Virus record (IMG/VR): IMGVR_UViG_3300013104_000044
Coordinates: 1-39,952 of that record
Strand: one strand, 5' to 3'
Source: a virus
DNA length: 39,952 nt
Below the pieces are notes generated by a model. The model was not told the origin of the DNA. It did not search any database and worked only from the letters and a program-made list of their open reading frames with translations. Numbering within the stretch: the first letter of the stretch is position 1; every line of letters begins with the position of its first letter. Below are positions 29,401-36,295 of this stretch, piece after piece. The position numbers and the translations under genes were made by a program.

Positions 29401-30191
29401 GACAGGTTCAGATCCTTCATCACACCGAGCTGCTTGTCGGTGGGGTCCAGAAGGTTCTGGAACATCGTTTTCAGCGCGTTACCGGCCTTCGCGCCCTTGA
29501 GGCCCGACTGATCAAACTCGGCCAGCACTGCGGTCGTGTCCTCGATCGACACACCCATCAGGTGAGCAAGCGAGCCACCCTCCATGAGGCCCTCAGACAG
29601 TGACGACACCGACGCCGTCGACTTGTCCGCACCGGCCGCCAGCAGGTCAGCAATGTGCGGGATGTCCTTCGCCGACAGCTTGAACATCGTCATCGCCGTC
29701 GCCGCAGTCTCAGCAGCATCGCCGGCCGACACGTTGCCAGCAGCAGCCAACGTGAGCGCACCAGTCAGGCCGCCACCGATGATCTGCGTCGCCGACAATC
29801 CAGCCTTCGCCAGGTCGTCAGCCGCGTCCGCCGACTGCATCGCCGAGAACCCGAACTGTGTTCCCTGCGACTTGACGGCCGCGGTCAGCTTCTCGAACTC
29901 GGCCGGCGTCGAGTGGACGTTCGCCTTGACGACCGCCATCTTCGCGTCGAAATCAGCAGACGCCTTGACCGCAGCACCCAAACCCAGCGCGAGCACGCCG
30001 CCGGCGACCGTGAAACCCTTCGCGAGCTTCGTGACGTTCCCGCCAGCCTGCGTGAATGAACGCGACGCGGCAGCAGATCCCGTCTGCGCCTGACGTGCCA
30101 TCGTCGTCGTGGCGGCACCAGCCGACCGCATACCCGCGACATACTGGCCCACGTTCGCGATCAAACTGATAACAACCGAACGAGCAGCCAC
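26484..30191 (-). CDS. Tape measure protein
   Basis: 1235 residues from the GTG at 30191 (GGAGG 7 nt upstream); another GTG at 30197 is too close to the SD. N-terminal phage-tail tape-measure domain (LSEGLMEGGSLAHLMGVSIEDTTAVLAEFDQSG, TMFQNLLDP). Hydrophobic segments near 390-425 and 480-560. Residues ~875-1065 hold about five imperfect 35-40-residue repeats (GK-V-I-tSA-A-T...I-GA). It sets tail length and is ejected with DNA. Confidence 0.93.
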   Translation of the reverse strand: MAARSVVISLIANVGQYVAGMRSAGAATTTMARQAQTGSAAASRSFTQAGGNVTKLAKGFTVAGGVLALGLGAAVKASADFDAKMAVVKANVHSTPAEFEKLTAAVKSQGTQFGFSAMQSADAADDLAKAGLSATQIIGGGLTGALTLAAAGNVSAGDAAETAATAMTMFKLSAKDIPHIADLLAAGADKSTASVSSLSEGLMEGGSLAHLMGVSIEDTTAVLAEFDQSGLKGAKAGNALKTMFQNLLDPTDKQLGVMKDLNLSFFDANGKFIGLQATAGELAEKLGGLDDKSRNAALSILFGARSIQAANILYKDGAKGVADWQKQTNDAGFAAENAAKKLDSLKGDLNKLKSAAIELAINGGAAATKFLRPLAQGATDLAGKIAHLPQPILVVGTGLLTLGAGGLLAAAGIIKVVGAVQKIRTQFLAARGAVAAYTTAQIAARGAVIGTAEAQLVQSGAMAASARTFTAQGAALVTLAGGQTIAMGAFGSGVAIIGRLVPGLGALQAAYLTAAAGGSKLAAAQMAAVGSAKLLGSAAVVLAAGYASVKVTKYIDEQKVADVETKKLAASMKSLSSGQAAGGLADLFRESGSNVVLWGHQIGAGREQVVSTSDVVKRFSQDLAAANQGSFKNFAHQIGLWGGSADSSNKRLGELDKTLVQMIKNGDSAGAKRAFAQLTKGMDPAQVEQAKKALSGYAAAIDDLPKKAKAVPSPTKAAADAIEGMGKKAGTSAEDVDALTKAIKGLGDAQLGARGSARGYQAAIDDATKSLKENGRTLDITTEKGRNNQEKLDAIASATTDWASTQFNLTKSMKQSNAILDTGKSKYIAQAVAFGMNRDKAKQLADQLFRMPANVDTSVNVDGVDGAIYKVDKLGNLVISVSGKKITVSASTTNAENVAKTLYSIKDAVQSTTGKSVRIPTSAIDSPETLRNLLGIKGARLAADGSVSIPTAALNAEGTTRLLGLLGRTAVDADGKSVIIPAGTPNAPAVIGLIKQIHGAQIATNGKKVTISTSAPLAEDTKRKINNIKGAQVSANGKSVTITSSAPGAVDAYNKITALLRAAQDKTVTVQTYMVTTTIQRHVDERLARGSGSGMAKGGILDANGVQRMATGGLREAQVRNRPTLWAEAGPEAYIPLSKDARQPRNIDLTKAVADYYGYNLVKRATGGITGGMANWLSALPVQSTQRVIVQQAQSGQAQPIRIEINGVPMDNANNVAKELLYSMNRNGIGKWANA

Positions 30192-30207
30192 AGGCACGCC
30201 TCCGCTC

Positions 30208-30240
30208 TATGATGTGAAATTCAGGGAAGGGAGGCACGCC
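30208..30240 (+). promoter_or_regulatory. Candidate promoter and RBS of plus-strand gene
   Basis: TATGAT (30208-30213) is a strong -10; the -35 region at 30185-30190 (CAGCCA) is weak. A purine-rich AAGGGAGG (30227-30234) lies 6 nt before the GTG. It overlaps the upstream leader of the tape measure gene on the other strand. Confidence 0.45.
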
Positions 30241-30432
30241 GTGCCTAAAAGTCGCCGCGAGGCAGGGTTCCTCGCATTAGCGGGGCTCGCTCTCGCCATA
30301 TTTGGGGCTGCAGCCGATATCGAGTACAAGGGCGCTGCCGTCATCATCGGAGCCGTCGCGTTCCTCATCGGCGCCGTGCTGTGGCTCATCCACTACTCAG
30401 CCGACCTGCGCAAACAACCCAGCGACGACTAG
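30241..30432 (+). CDS. Two-helix membrane protein, probable moron
   Basis: 63 residues with two hydrophobic helices (about 8-25, 31-51), a basic N-terminus (MPKSRREA) and a charged tail. It is the only plus-strand gene in the late operon and sits between tape measure and tail chaperone, with its own SD and -10. Such isolated reverse genes are often lysogeny-expressed morons; small membrane proteins among them may exclude other phages. The function is inference. Stop overlaps the convergent chaperone stop by 4 nt. Confidence 0.7.
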   Translation: MPKSRREAGFLALAGLALAIFGAAADIEYKGAAVIIGAVAFLIGAVLWLIHYSADLRKQPSDD

Positions 30433-30851
30433 CCGAACTCCGGTTTCAGTTCGTCCTCACCGAAGTCCTTATCGAGAACGTTGATCGCGACAACCTTCGC
30501 GCCCGGCGTGGGCTTCTCGTGGTCTGCTTGGTGCTTCTCCACGGCTGCGCACGCCTTACACACAAACTCTTCGGCTTTCCAATCGCCGGGCTCGTCGATG
30601 TAGTGCCCGCACCCCATGATCGAGCGTTCGTGCAACGTGAGCGCGATCGACAACAACCGGTCAGACGGCAACCAAGGCTTCGACGGCGAACGACCCTCCC
30701 GGATAACCGAGATCGGCACATGCCAGTCGCGTGCAGTGCGAAGAGTGTTCAGGACTCCGTCGTTGACAGCAGAGCGGAGAGCCCGGGAGAGAAATCCGGC
30801 ATCACCTGACCACCGGAAGCGAACCCGGCCAGCTCCGACAGTGCGTTGCAA
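30429..30851 (-). CDS. Tail assembly chaperone, frameshift extension
   Basis: Frame open from about 30,860; it is reached from the upstream frame by a -1 shift. The C-terminal part ARDWHVPISVIREG...SDRLLSIALTLHERSIMGCGHYIDE...VCKACAAVE carries the C-x-C-G and C-x2-C zinc pattern typical of the long form of actinophage tail chaperones. No separate SD or start is convincing. Coordinates give the open frame; the fused protein would span 31327-30429. Confidence 0.75.
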   Translation of the reverse strand: MQRTVGAGRVRFRWSGDAGFLSRALRSAVNDGVLNTLRTARDWHVPISVIREGRSPSKPWLPSDRLLSIALTLHERSIMGCGHYIDEPGDWKAEEFVCKACAAVEKHQADHEKPTPGAKVVAINVLDKDFGEDELKPEFG

Positions 30852-31327
30852 ATGTCCGCGAACTGCACCTCACCGATGCCCTGACGCATCCGTGCCCAAC
30901 CATCGGCGGGAAGCTTCGGGTATGTGACAGCGACAGCGAGACGGGCATACGCGGCCTTGTCGCCCTTCACCTTGGACTCGACGATCTTCTTGTCCTCGTC
31001 GCCAGTCAGTGCGCGCACCTTCACCGGCAGTGCGGAATCCTCAAGGCGGGCCATCAGCTTCTGCAACTGCTTCGCCACGTCATACAGTTCCTGCACCTGC
31101 GGCGACACGCCGAGCGAGTCATCCTTGTCGTCGTCGTCGAGGTTGACCTGCGACTGCATCAGGAGGAACTTCTGCTCGAGCGCGTCGTATTCGGCGCGTA
31201 GTCCGGCGTCCCGGTAAATCTTCACGGTCCGCGCCGGCAGTGACGCACCGGACAGCCATTCCTCGATGTCGAACTCTTCCGGGTCCGCGTCGATGCCGAA
31301 GCTGTCCTTCTTCTTCGCTGTAGCCAT
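30749..31327 (-). CDS. Tail assembly chaperone, short form
   Basis: 192 residues, mostly helical, acidic in the centre (QVNLDDDDKDDSLG). It lies between the major tail protein and the tape measure, the usual chaperone place, and overlaps the second frame by about 100 nt. ATG at 31327 with AAGGGA upstream. Keeps the tape measure protein soluble during tail assembly. Confidence 0.85.
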   Translation of the reverse strand: MATAKKKDSFGIDADPEEFDIEEWLSGASLPARTVKIYRDAGLRAEYDALEQKFLLMQSQVNLDDDDKDDSLGVSPQVQELYDVAKQLQKLMARLEDSALPVKVRALTGDEDKKIVESKVKGDKAAYARLAVAVTYPKLPADGWARMRQGIGEVQFADICNALSELAGFASGGQVMPDFSPGLSALLSTTES

Positions 31328-31372
31328 TTCCCTTGTCTCCCTTGTTGCGTTCCCCTGTTGAGTGGTGGTGCA

Positions 31373-31410
31373 CCGGCCCGCGCCCAACAAGGGAGGAAGA
31401 CGCGGGCCGG
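31373..31410 (-). terminator. 10-bp perfect hairpin after major tail gene
   Basis: CCGGCCCGCG (31373-31382) and CGCGGGCCGG (31401-31410) flank an 18-nt loop. It starts 11 nt past the major tail protein stop codon. No T tract follows, so it probably reduces rather than ends downstream transcription, matching the need for much tube protein and little tape measure. Confidence 0.6.
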
Positions 31411-31420
31411 GCGATCAGGG

Positions 31421-31954
31421 TCAGACCCCGGCAGCGACCGCCGCGTTCGGCTCGGCCTCGTCGACCAGGACCTTCACGTCGACGCTGATGTAACCGTCGT
31501 CAGTGGACTGCTGCGGCCAGTCGTTCGTGCCAGCCAGGTACAGCACCTCGTCACCGGCGACGAAGTCGTCCTTCGACTTCTTGCCGTTGCGGCGGATGTA
31601 GTAGTAGAGCTTCGTGCCCTTCTCCTTCAGGAGCTGGAAGACCTGGTCGCCGACCTCGCCACCGGTGGACGTGTCAGCCTGTCCGGTCGTCGCGTCGAAG
31701 TAGCGGTACGGGGAGAACTCGAGCGTGTAGTTCGACTGCCCGTACGCCTGGCCCTTGATGTCCTCGCAGAGCAGGTCGGAATCGACAGTCTCCGAGTCGG
31801 CGGGTCCGGCAACGAAGTTGGAACCCTTCACGCGGCACGACGCATCGACGCCGGCGGTGAGCTCGGTGAGCGTCGGCGCGGCCGGGTCTGCCGGCGGGGT
31901 GGTCAGGATGACGAACTTGGTGTGCCCCGCGAGCAGGGATCGCACTGCGGCCAT
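31421..31954 (-). CDS. Major tail (tube) protein
   Basis: 177 residues, beta-rich with a YTLEFSPYRYFDATTG segment and a long acidic/basic loop region, ending in VKVLVDEAEPNAAVAAGV. Placed between the tail terminator and chaperone, with a strong hairpin after it. SD AAAGGA. Builds the tail tube. Confidence 0.85.
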   Translation of the reverse strand: MAAVRSLLAGHTKFVILTTPPADPAAPTLTELTAGVDASCRVKGSNFVAGPADSETVDSDLLCEDIKGQAYGQSNYTLEFSPYRYFDATTGQADTSTGGEVGDQVFQLLKEKGTKLYYYIRRNGKKSKDDFVAGDEVLYLAGTNDWPQQSTDDGYISVDVKVLVDEAEPNAAVAAGV

Positions 31955-31956
31955 GA

Positions 31957-32139
31957 TTACTTGTCCTTTTCAGTGGTGGCGGTATCGGCGTCGGCCGGTT
32001 TGGCGTCTGCCTTCTTCTTGCCCCGCGGGGTCGCGGAGAGTCCTGTTATGGCGGAGAAATCGCCAACAAAGTGGGCGGGCACCGCGTGCGGTAGCTTCCG
32101 GCCCGTGCGCTTTTCGTAAGCGTCGACAAATTCGTGCAT
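31957..32139 (-). CDS. 60-aa protein between tail terminator and tube gene
   Basis: MHEFVDAYEKRTGRKLPHAVPAHFVGDFSAITGLSATPRGKKK then an Ala/Asp/Lys tail. Resembles the small conserved protein seen at this place in many actinophages. AAGGGG precedes the ATG at a long spacing. Function unknown. Confidence 0.7.
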   Translation of the reverse strand: MHEFVDAYEKRTGRKLPHAVPAHFVGDFSAITGLSATPRGKKKADAKPADADTATTEKDK

Positions 32140-32183
32140 GACGAAATGACCCCTTCCGTTGGGGTTGTTGCGGATTGGGTGGG

Positions 32184-32624
32184 CTAGGCCGTGAGCGCAG
32201 CCAGTTTCAGCGTCTCCACGCTGTACAACACGAGCCGGTCGGGCACGTCGTCGTCGCGGGATGCCGGGGACGAACCAGCCGACTCAATACGGGCCATGCC
32301 ACCGCCGGCGCTGATCTCCTGGCCGAAGATCCGGAACGCACGCCCACGAACCCACCGCAACGACTGAGCACACGCCGCAGTCAACGCCGCCGACGCCACC
32401 TGCCCACTCGACACCGGCACCGACGCCACGCATGTCATCCGCGGGTAGAACGCGGACCGCTCCAACTGGGCACCCAACGAGTCATCGGCAGGCTGCCCGC
32501 CATCGAAGAACAGCGCCACGTACGGGTAGGAGGGAACGTCTGGCACCACGTCCAAGTAAACGGTCAGGCCCTCGACCTCGAGCAGTGCCTTCACTGCGAG
32601 CGCGGTCGCTTCGGCGTCAATCAT
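32184..32624 (-). CDS. Tail terminator protein
   Basis: 146 residues: MIDAEATALAVKALLEVEG then a beta-sheet with PYVALFFDGG and MTCVASVPVSSG, as in tail completion (tail terminator) proteins of siphoviruses. Overlaps the previous gene by 4 nt. Caps the end of the tail tube at the head side. Confidence 0.75.
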   Translation of the reverse strand: MIDAEATALAVKALLEVEGLTVYLDVVPDVPSYPYVALFFDGGQPADDSLGAQLERSAFYPRMTCVASVPVSSGQVASAALTAACAQSLRWVRGRAFRIFGQEISAGGGMARIESAGSSPASRDDDVPDRLVLYSVETLKLAALTA

Positions 32625-33013
32625 CCGAGGGCCCGAATCGCACGAGTAGCGGCCGTCTCAAGGAAGCGTGCCGTAACGGTCGCTTCCTCTTCCACGATGT
32701 GCACCGGATCCGGCAGGCGCGGCCCGATCTTGGAGTTGCCGTAGTAGAAGAATGCCAACGAACCGGCGCCACCCTCACGGGGGCCAGCCTCCACGGTGAT
32801 GTCACCGGCATGGTTGGTGGTGTCATACGACCACGCGGCAGCAACGCGGCCGCCCTGAATCGCGGACGCCTCAGCCTTGCCCTTGCGCTTCATCTCGAGG
32901 CCGGCCTTCGCCATAACCGGTGCCACCGCGGCATGAATGGCGGGGCCGGCGGCAGTGAGGTTGCGAGCCAACGCGGCAACCTGGGACACGTCAATGACGA
33001 TCGGGCCAGCCAT
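32621..33013 (-). CDS. HK97 gp10-like head-tail protein
   Basis: 130 residues from the ATG at 33013 (GGAGGTG, 7 nt spacing). Alternating helix/strand with AAAWSYDTTNHAGDITVEAGPR, of the HK97-gp10 minor tail/head-tail joining class. Lies between the stopper and the tail terminator. Confidence 0.75.
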   Translation of the reverse strand: MAGPIVIDVSQVAALARNLTAAGPAIHAAVAPVMAKAGLEMKRKGKAEASAIQGGRVAAAWSYDTTNHAGDITVEAGPREGGAGSLAFFYYGNSKIGPRLPDPVHIVEEEATVTARFLETAATRAIRALG

Positions 33014-33429
33014 CACGACACCTCCGTGCATGAGAAACGCCGCTCGACCGGGTGCGAGCGAGCCGGATCGCGCTGCACCGTGAACCGGCGACCCAAATTC
33101 GCGGGATCGCCGATCACCGGGTCAACCGCCGTAACCGTCGCCCGGTCGCCATTGCGGATCGCGCCCGTCTCGGTAGTGATTGCGAGCGCCAACTTCACAT
33201 CGGCGGCGTCGAACACGGCCTCACCGGCAGACTTTGAGAAGTCCTTGAAATCGGTCCGTATCAGGCGGCACTTGCCGGCGTATATCGCCTGCCAGCCGGG
33301 AACAACCTCGCCCTTATCGTTGACAGTCGGATCACCGTCTGCGCGTTCAACCAGGACCGAATCGACCATCAACGACTCGGCGTGAGCACGCAAGCCCGGC
33401 AGCACCGCGGCGACATCGTCACCGATCAC
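33013..33429 (-). CDS. Head-tail stopper, DUF6093-like
   Basis: 138 residues from the GTG at 33429, in a GTGA overlap. The pattern LRAHAESLMVDSVLVERADG, then GWQAIYAGKCRLI and a C-terminal RRFTVQRDP fits DUF6093/stopper proteins of actinophages. It joins connector and tail. The frame is open further upstream but without a matching start. Confidence 0.75.
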   Translation of the reverse strand: MIGDDVAAVLPGLRAHAESLMVDSVLVERADGDPTVNDKGEVVPGWQAIYAGKCRLIRTDFKDFSKSAGEAVFDAADVKLALAITTETGAIRNGDRATVTAVDPVIGDPANLGRRFTVQRDPARSHPVERRFSCTEVS

Positions 33430-33803
33430 GGCTCGAACCCTGGCTCGACAGCGAACGCGCCACGCGACACCGTGACCGGTGTCAACAGATCCCACATCCA
33501 ATCCTGGATGTCGATCGCACCAGTCGAACGTTGATACGACGCGGTCACCAACGACGAAGCGTCATCCACAGAAACCTGCTTCGATGACGACGACACCGGG
33601 TCAGGGTTCTTGACGCGGTTCGCGACAGCCTCAACCAGCACCGTCGCCAACGCGTCCTGATCCAACAGTGTCGGGTCGCCCAAGCGGACACGGATGATCG
33701 CCCGAGCCTGTGTCAACCAGAGCGCGGCGGACGCAGCCTCGGCCTCGGTGAGCGGCCGACCAAGAGTCACCGCGATCTGCGCGAGCAGTTCATCGTCAGT
33801 CAT
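33426..33803 (-). CDS. Head-tail connector (adaptor)
   Basis: 125 residues. Helical N-terminal part (MTDDELLAQIAVTLGRPLTEAEAAS, ARAIIRVRLGD) and VEAVANRVKNPDP, followed by a tail with WMWDLLTP, is the Gp6/HK97-type adaptor pattern. Forms a ring under the portal. Confidence 0.8.
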   Translation of the reverse strand: MTDDELLAQIAVTLGRPLTEAEAASAALWLTQARAIIRVRLGDPTLLDQDALATVLVEAVANRVKNPDPVSSSSKQVSVDDASSLVTASYQRSTGAIDIQDWMWDLLTPVTVSRGAFAVEPGFEP

Positions 33804-33819
33804 GGTCGGCCGCCTCCCG

Positions 33820-33954
33820 TCACTTCTTCTCGGTCTTCTTCACCGACGCCTTGGATGACGACTTCTCAGCCGTGCCACCAAGACGCTCAGCCAGCTCCTT
33901 GTCGCACGACACGCGAGTGCCAGACGGCAAGGTCACCGTCACGACGTCACCCAT
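33820..33954 (-). CDS. 44-aa head protein (DUF7302-like)
   Basis: MGDVVTVTLPSGTRVSCDKELAERLGGTAEKSSSKASVKKTEKK: a short beta pair then helix and Lys-rich tail, of the type found directly after the capsid gene in actinophages. Its start overlaps the capsid stop by 1 nt. May decorate or join the head; the role is not known. Confidence 0.7.
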   Translation of the reverse strand: MGDVVTVTLPSGTRVSCDKELAERLGGTAEKSSSKASVKKTEKK

Positions 33955-34859
33955 CAGGCGGCGTTGGTGTACTTCACGAACGACTCGGCGTCGTTGAGCA
34001 GGAAGCCGTACTCAGCCTCGGCGCGGATTGCAACCAGGTTGTGCTCCCACAGCGACGTCAGAGTGCCGTTGATGGTCACGGTCGCCTCGGTCGAAACGTC
34101 GTAGGTGATGCCACCCACGGCGCCCCACACGGCCTGCGACCAGTCGCCGCCGTAGCCGACGACAGCCTTGCCGTCCGACGTCGCGACACCGTCGCCCATG
34201 AACGCAGAACGGCCTAGCAGACGACCGGCCTGCAACGCCGAACCCGCGTAAGGCTCCGACACGAACAGCGGGCGACCGTTCAGGTCGACGGCGCCGTTGA
34301 ACGTCGGCTCCATGATCGAGTCGAACGCGAAACCGGTCAGCTTCTTCTTCGCGGCGACCAGCAGCGACAGGCCGGCGTTCACGTCGGCGTAGATGCCGCC
34401 GGTTGCGACCGTGGCCGTGCCCAGCTCGACGGCCTTCGTGGTGGCGTCGATGTTCTGGCCGGCGCCGAACGGGGAGTTCGTGCCGTGCATGGTGGCAGCG
34501 TCGAACGCAAGCGCGAACGCCTCCGCGATGTCGTTGCGCAGGATGCTGATGTAGTTGCCGGGGTTCGCCCGGACAACCTCGGCAGAGACAACCGCGATCG
34601 CGGCAATCTTCTTCGGGGTCATCGACTTCAGACCCAGCGCGCCCTGCGTGGCGGGCTTCTGCCCGGCCTCAGCGACCCAACCGGCGGTCGGCTTGGACGT
34701 GACGACGGGAACCTCGACACCGTTGATGCCGAGCGGCACCTTCCGTGCGAGGGACTGCACGACAGACGACTTCTGCGCCTGGTCGAAGTACGCCTGAGCC
34801 TGATCGGGCTTTAGGAACCCGGAGAAGTCTCCGGTCTGTGTTGCGGCAGTGACAGCCAT
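33954..34859 (-). CDS. Major capsid protein, HK97 fold
   Basis: 301 residues. N-arm, then VPVVTSKPTAGWVAEAGQKP, the spine helix around IRNDIAEAFALAFDAATMHG and the LFVSEPY/VVGYGGDWSQAVWGAVGGI P-domain and A-domain segments are typical of HK97-type capsids. Excellent SD AGGAGG. It forms the icosahedral shell. Confidence 0.9.
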   Translation of the reverse strand: MAVTAATQTGDFSGFLKPDQAQAYFDQAQKSSVVQSLARKVPLGINGVEVPVVTSKPTAGWVAEAGQKPATQGALGLKSMTPKKIAAIAVVSAEVVRANPGNYISILRNDIAEAFALAFDAATMHGTNSPFGAGQNIDATTKAVELGTATVATGGIYADVNAGLSLLVAAKKKLTGFAFDSIMEPTFNGAVDLNGRPLFVSEPYAGSALQAGRLLGRSAFMGDGVATSDGKAVVGYGGDWSQAVWGAVGGITYDVSTEATVTINGTLTSLWEHNLVAIRAEAEYGFLLNDAESFVKYTNAA

Positions 34860-34885
34860 GGTGTCCTCCTAGGACGGGGACGGCA

Positions 34886-35398
34886 TCAGTTGATGCCGAG
34901 TTTTGTCTTGAGTGCCGACTCGATCCCGTCGCCGTTCAGCGCCGGGGGAGTGGCGGACCCGCCTTGAGTAAGGTCGGGCTTGGGGGTCGTCGGACCGGCC
35001 TTGGTCTGCGCCAGTGCGGCGAGTCGTTCGGCCTGCTTCGTCAGGGATGCCTCATCGGTGCCGGTGAGGAAGGTTTCGGCGTCTTCGTCGCTGATGCCGT
35101 GCTTCGCGGCGATCCGCCACCGCAACGCCTCGGACCTGGCAGCCTCGGCGGCCTTCAGGTTCTCCGCTGCGGACGCTTGCGCCTTCTCCAGCTCGGACAT
35201 GTTGGCTTTGCTGATCTTGTCCAGCTCGGCCTGCAACGTCTTCGCGCTGTCCTCGGCTGCCTTGCGCGCGGCGCGTTCGGCGTCGAGGGCCTTCTTGCCG
35301 GCGTCTCCGAGGTTCTGCGGCATATCGGCAGGCGTCGCGCCCTCCGGTGCCGTCTCGGTGGCCGTGGTGGCTTCCTGACTGCTTGTTTCGTCCGACAT
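34886..35398 (-). CDS. Scaffolding protein
   Basis: 170 residues. Acidic N-terminus, long coiled-coil (about 35-100: GKKALDAERAARKAAEDSAKTLQAELDKISKAN...), then a C-terminal region ending ALKTKLGIN. Lies directly upstream of the capsid gene. Guides assembly of the procapsid. Confidence 0.85.
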   Translation of the reverse strand: MSDETSSQEATTATETAPEGATPADMPQNLGDAGKKALDAERAARKAAEDSAKTLQAELDKISKANMSELEKAQASAAENLKAAEAARSEALRWRIAAKHGISDEDAETFLTGTDEASLTKQAERLAALAQTKAGPTTPKPDLTQGGSATPPALNGDGIESALKTKLGIN

Positions 35399-35464
35399 GG
35401 TGGTGCTGCCTCCATCGCAGAGGTTGACCCCCGCGGCCTCGCGCCTTGGGGTGGAATGTGGCGG

Positions 35465-36295
35465 CTAGATGATGTAGCCGTGCAGCCGCAATAACCGGAT
35501 CGATTCGGCCCGGTTCGCGGAAATCTTGTAGATGCTCTCTGGCATGAGGCGGACCTTCTTCGCGCCCCTGCTCTCTGACGTGACCTTGAGATCACGGCCG
35601 AACACTTGCGCCGACGACATCCCGCGGCGAGCATTCACCACCTGCGACATGTCCGCGCCGTCACGGATTGCCTGCGCGCCAGCCTTCGTGAACGACTTGT
35701 CCTGCTCGGCGGGCGACAGTGACTCGAAATACTTCGACGGGTCAGTGCGTAGATCGCCGGACGTGTTCTCCGACGCCGGGACGTGGATGCAGTCACAGAA
35801 CGGGTGCCGCTCGAACCCGGTGTTATACCGGTAGAACGAACCGGCCAAGATCGCGCATCGGTCACACGTCGCGCCCTGGATCATGCGCACGTAACCGACC
35901 GTGCGCGGTCGGGAAGCAATACCCACCGACGCACCATTGCGGCCGGCATCCCGAACCTGCGTGAGCACCATGCGGTCGAACTGCAGCGGCGTGACGAGGT
36001 TCTGGTTTTGCGCGAACGACATCAGGCCGCGCATGTCGCGCCCATCCGATGCCACGCCAGCGAACGCGGCCGGGTTCACCTTGCCGTCCGGGTCCACGTC
36101 GATGTTCTGCTCGGCAAGCATCTCGTCGACTGAGTCCGCACCAGACTGCGCCGCTGAAACCTGCGCCGCGTCCATCAACGCGAGCAACTCGGCCAGTGAA
36201 GCGAACCGCAACGACCGGGCAACTGAAAGAACGCGCAACTGGAAACGCCGAGAGTCGTTGCTGTACCTAAGCGCCGACGCCAGTTGATCCGTCAT
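35465..36295 (-). CDS. MuF-like capsid maturation protein
   Basis: 276 residues. The TCDRCAILAGSFYRYNTGFERHPFCDCIHVP block holds the C-x2-C...H-x3-C-x-C zinc pattern of MuF/VG15 minor head proteins. It overlaps the portal gene by 29 nt, typical for this pair. Probably few copies, ejected with DNA. Confidence 0.8.
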   Translation of the reverse strand: MTDQLASALRYSNDSRRFQLRVLSVARSLRFASLAELLALMDAAQVSAAQSGADSVDEMLAEQNIDVDPDGKVNPAAFAGVASDGRDMRGLMSFAQNQNLVTPLQFDRMVLTQVRDAGRNGASVGIASRPRTVGYVRMIQGATCDRCAILAGSFYRYNTGFERHPFCDCIHVPASENTSGDLRTDPSKYFESLSPAEQDKSFTKAGAQAIRDGADMSQVVNARRGMSSAQVFGRDLKVTSESRGAKKVRLMPESIYKISANRAESIRLLRLHGYII

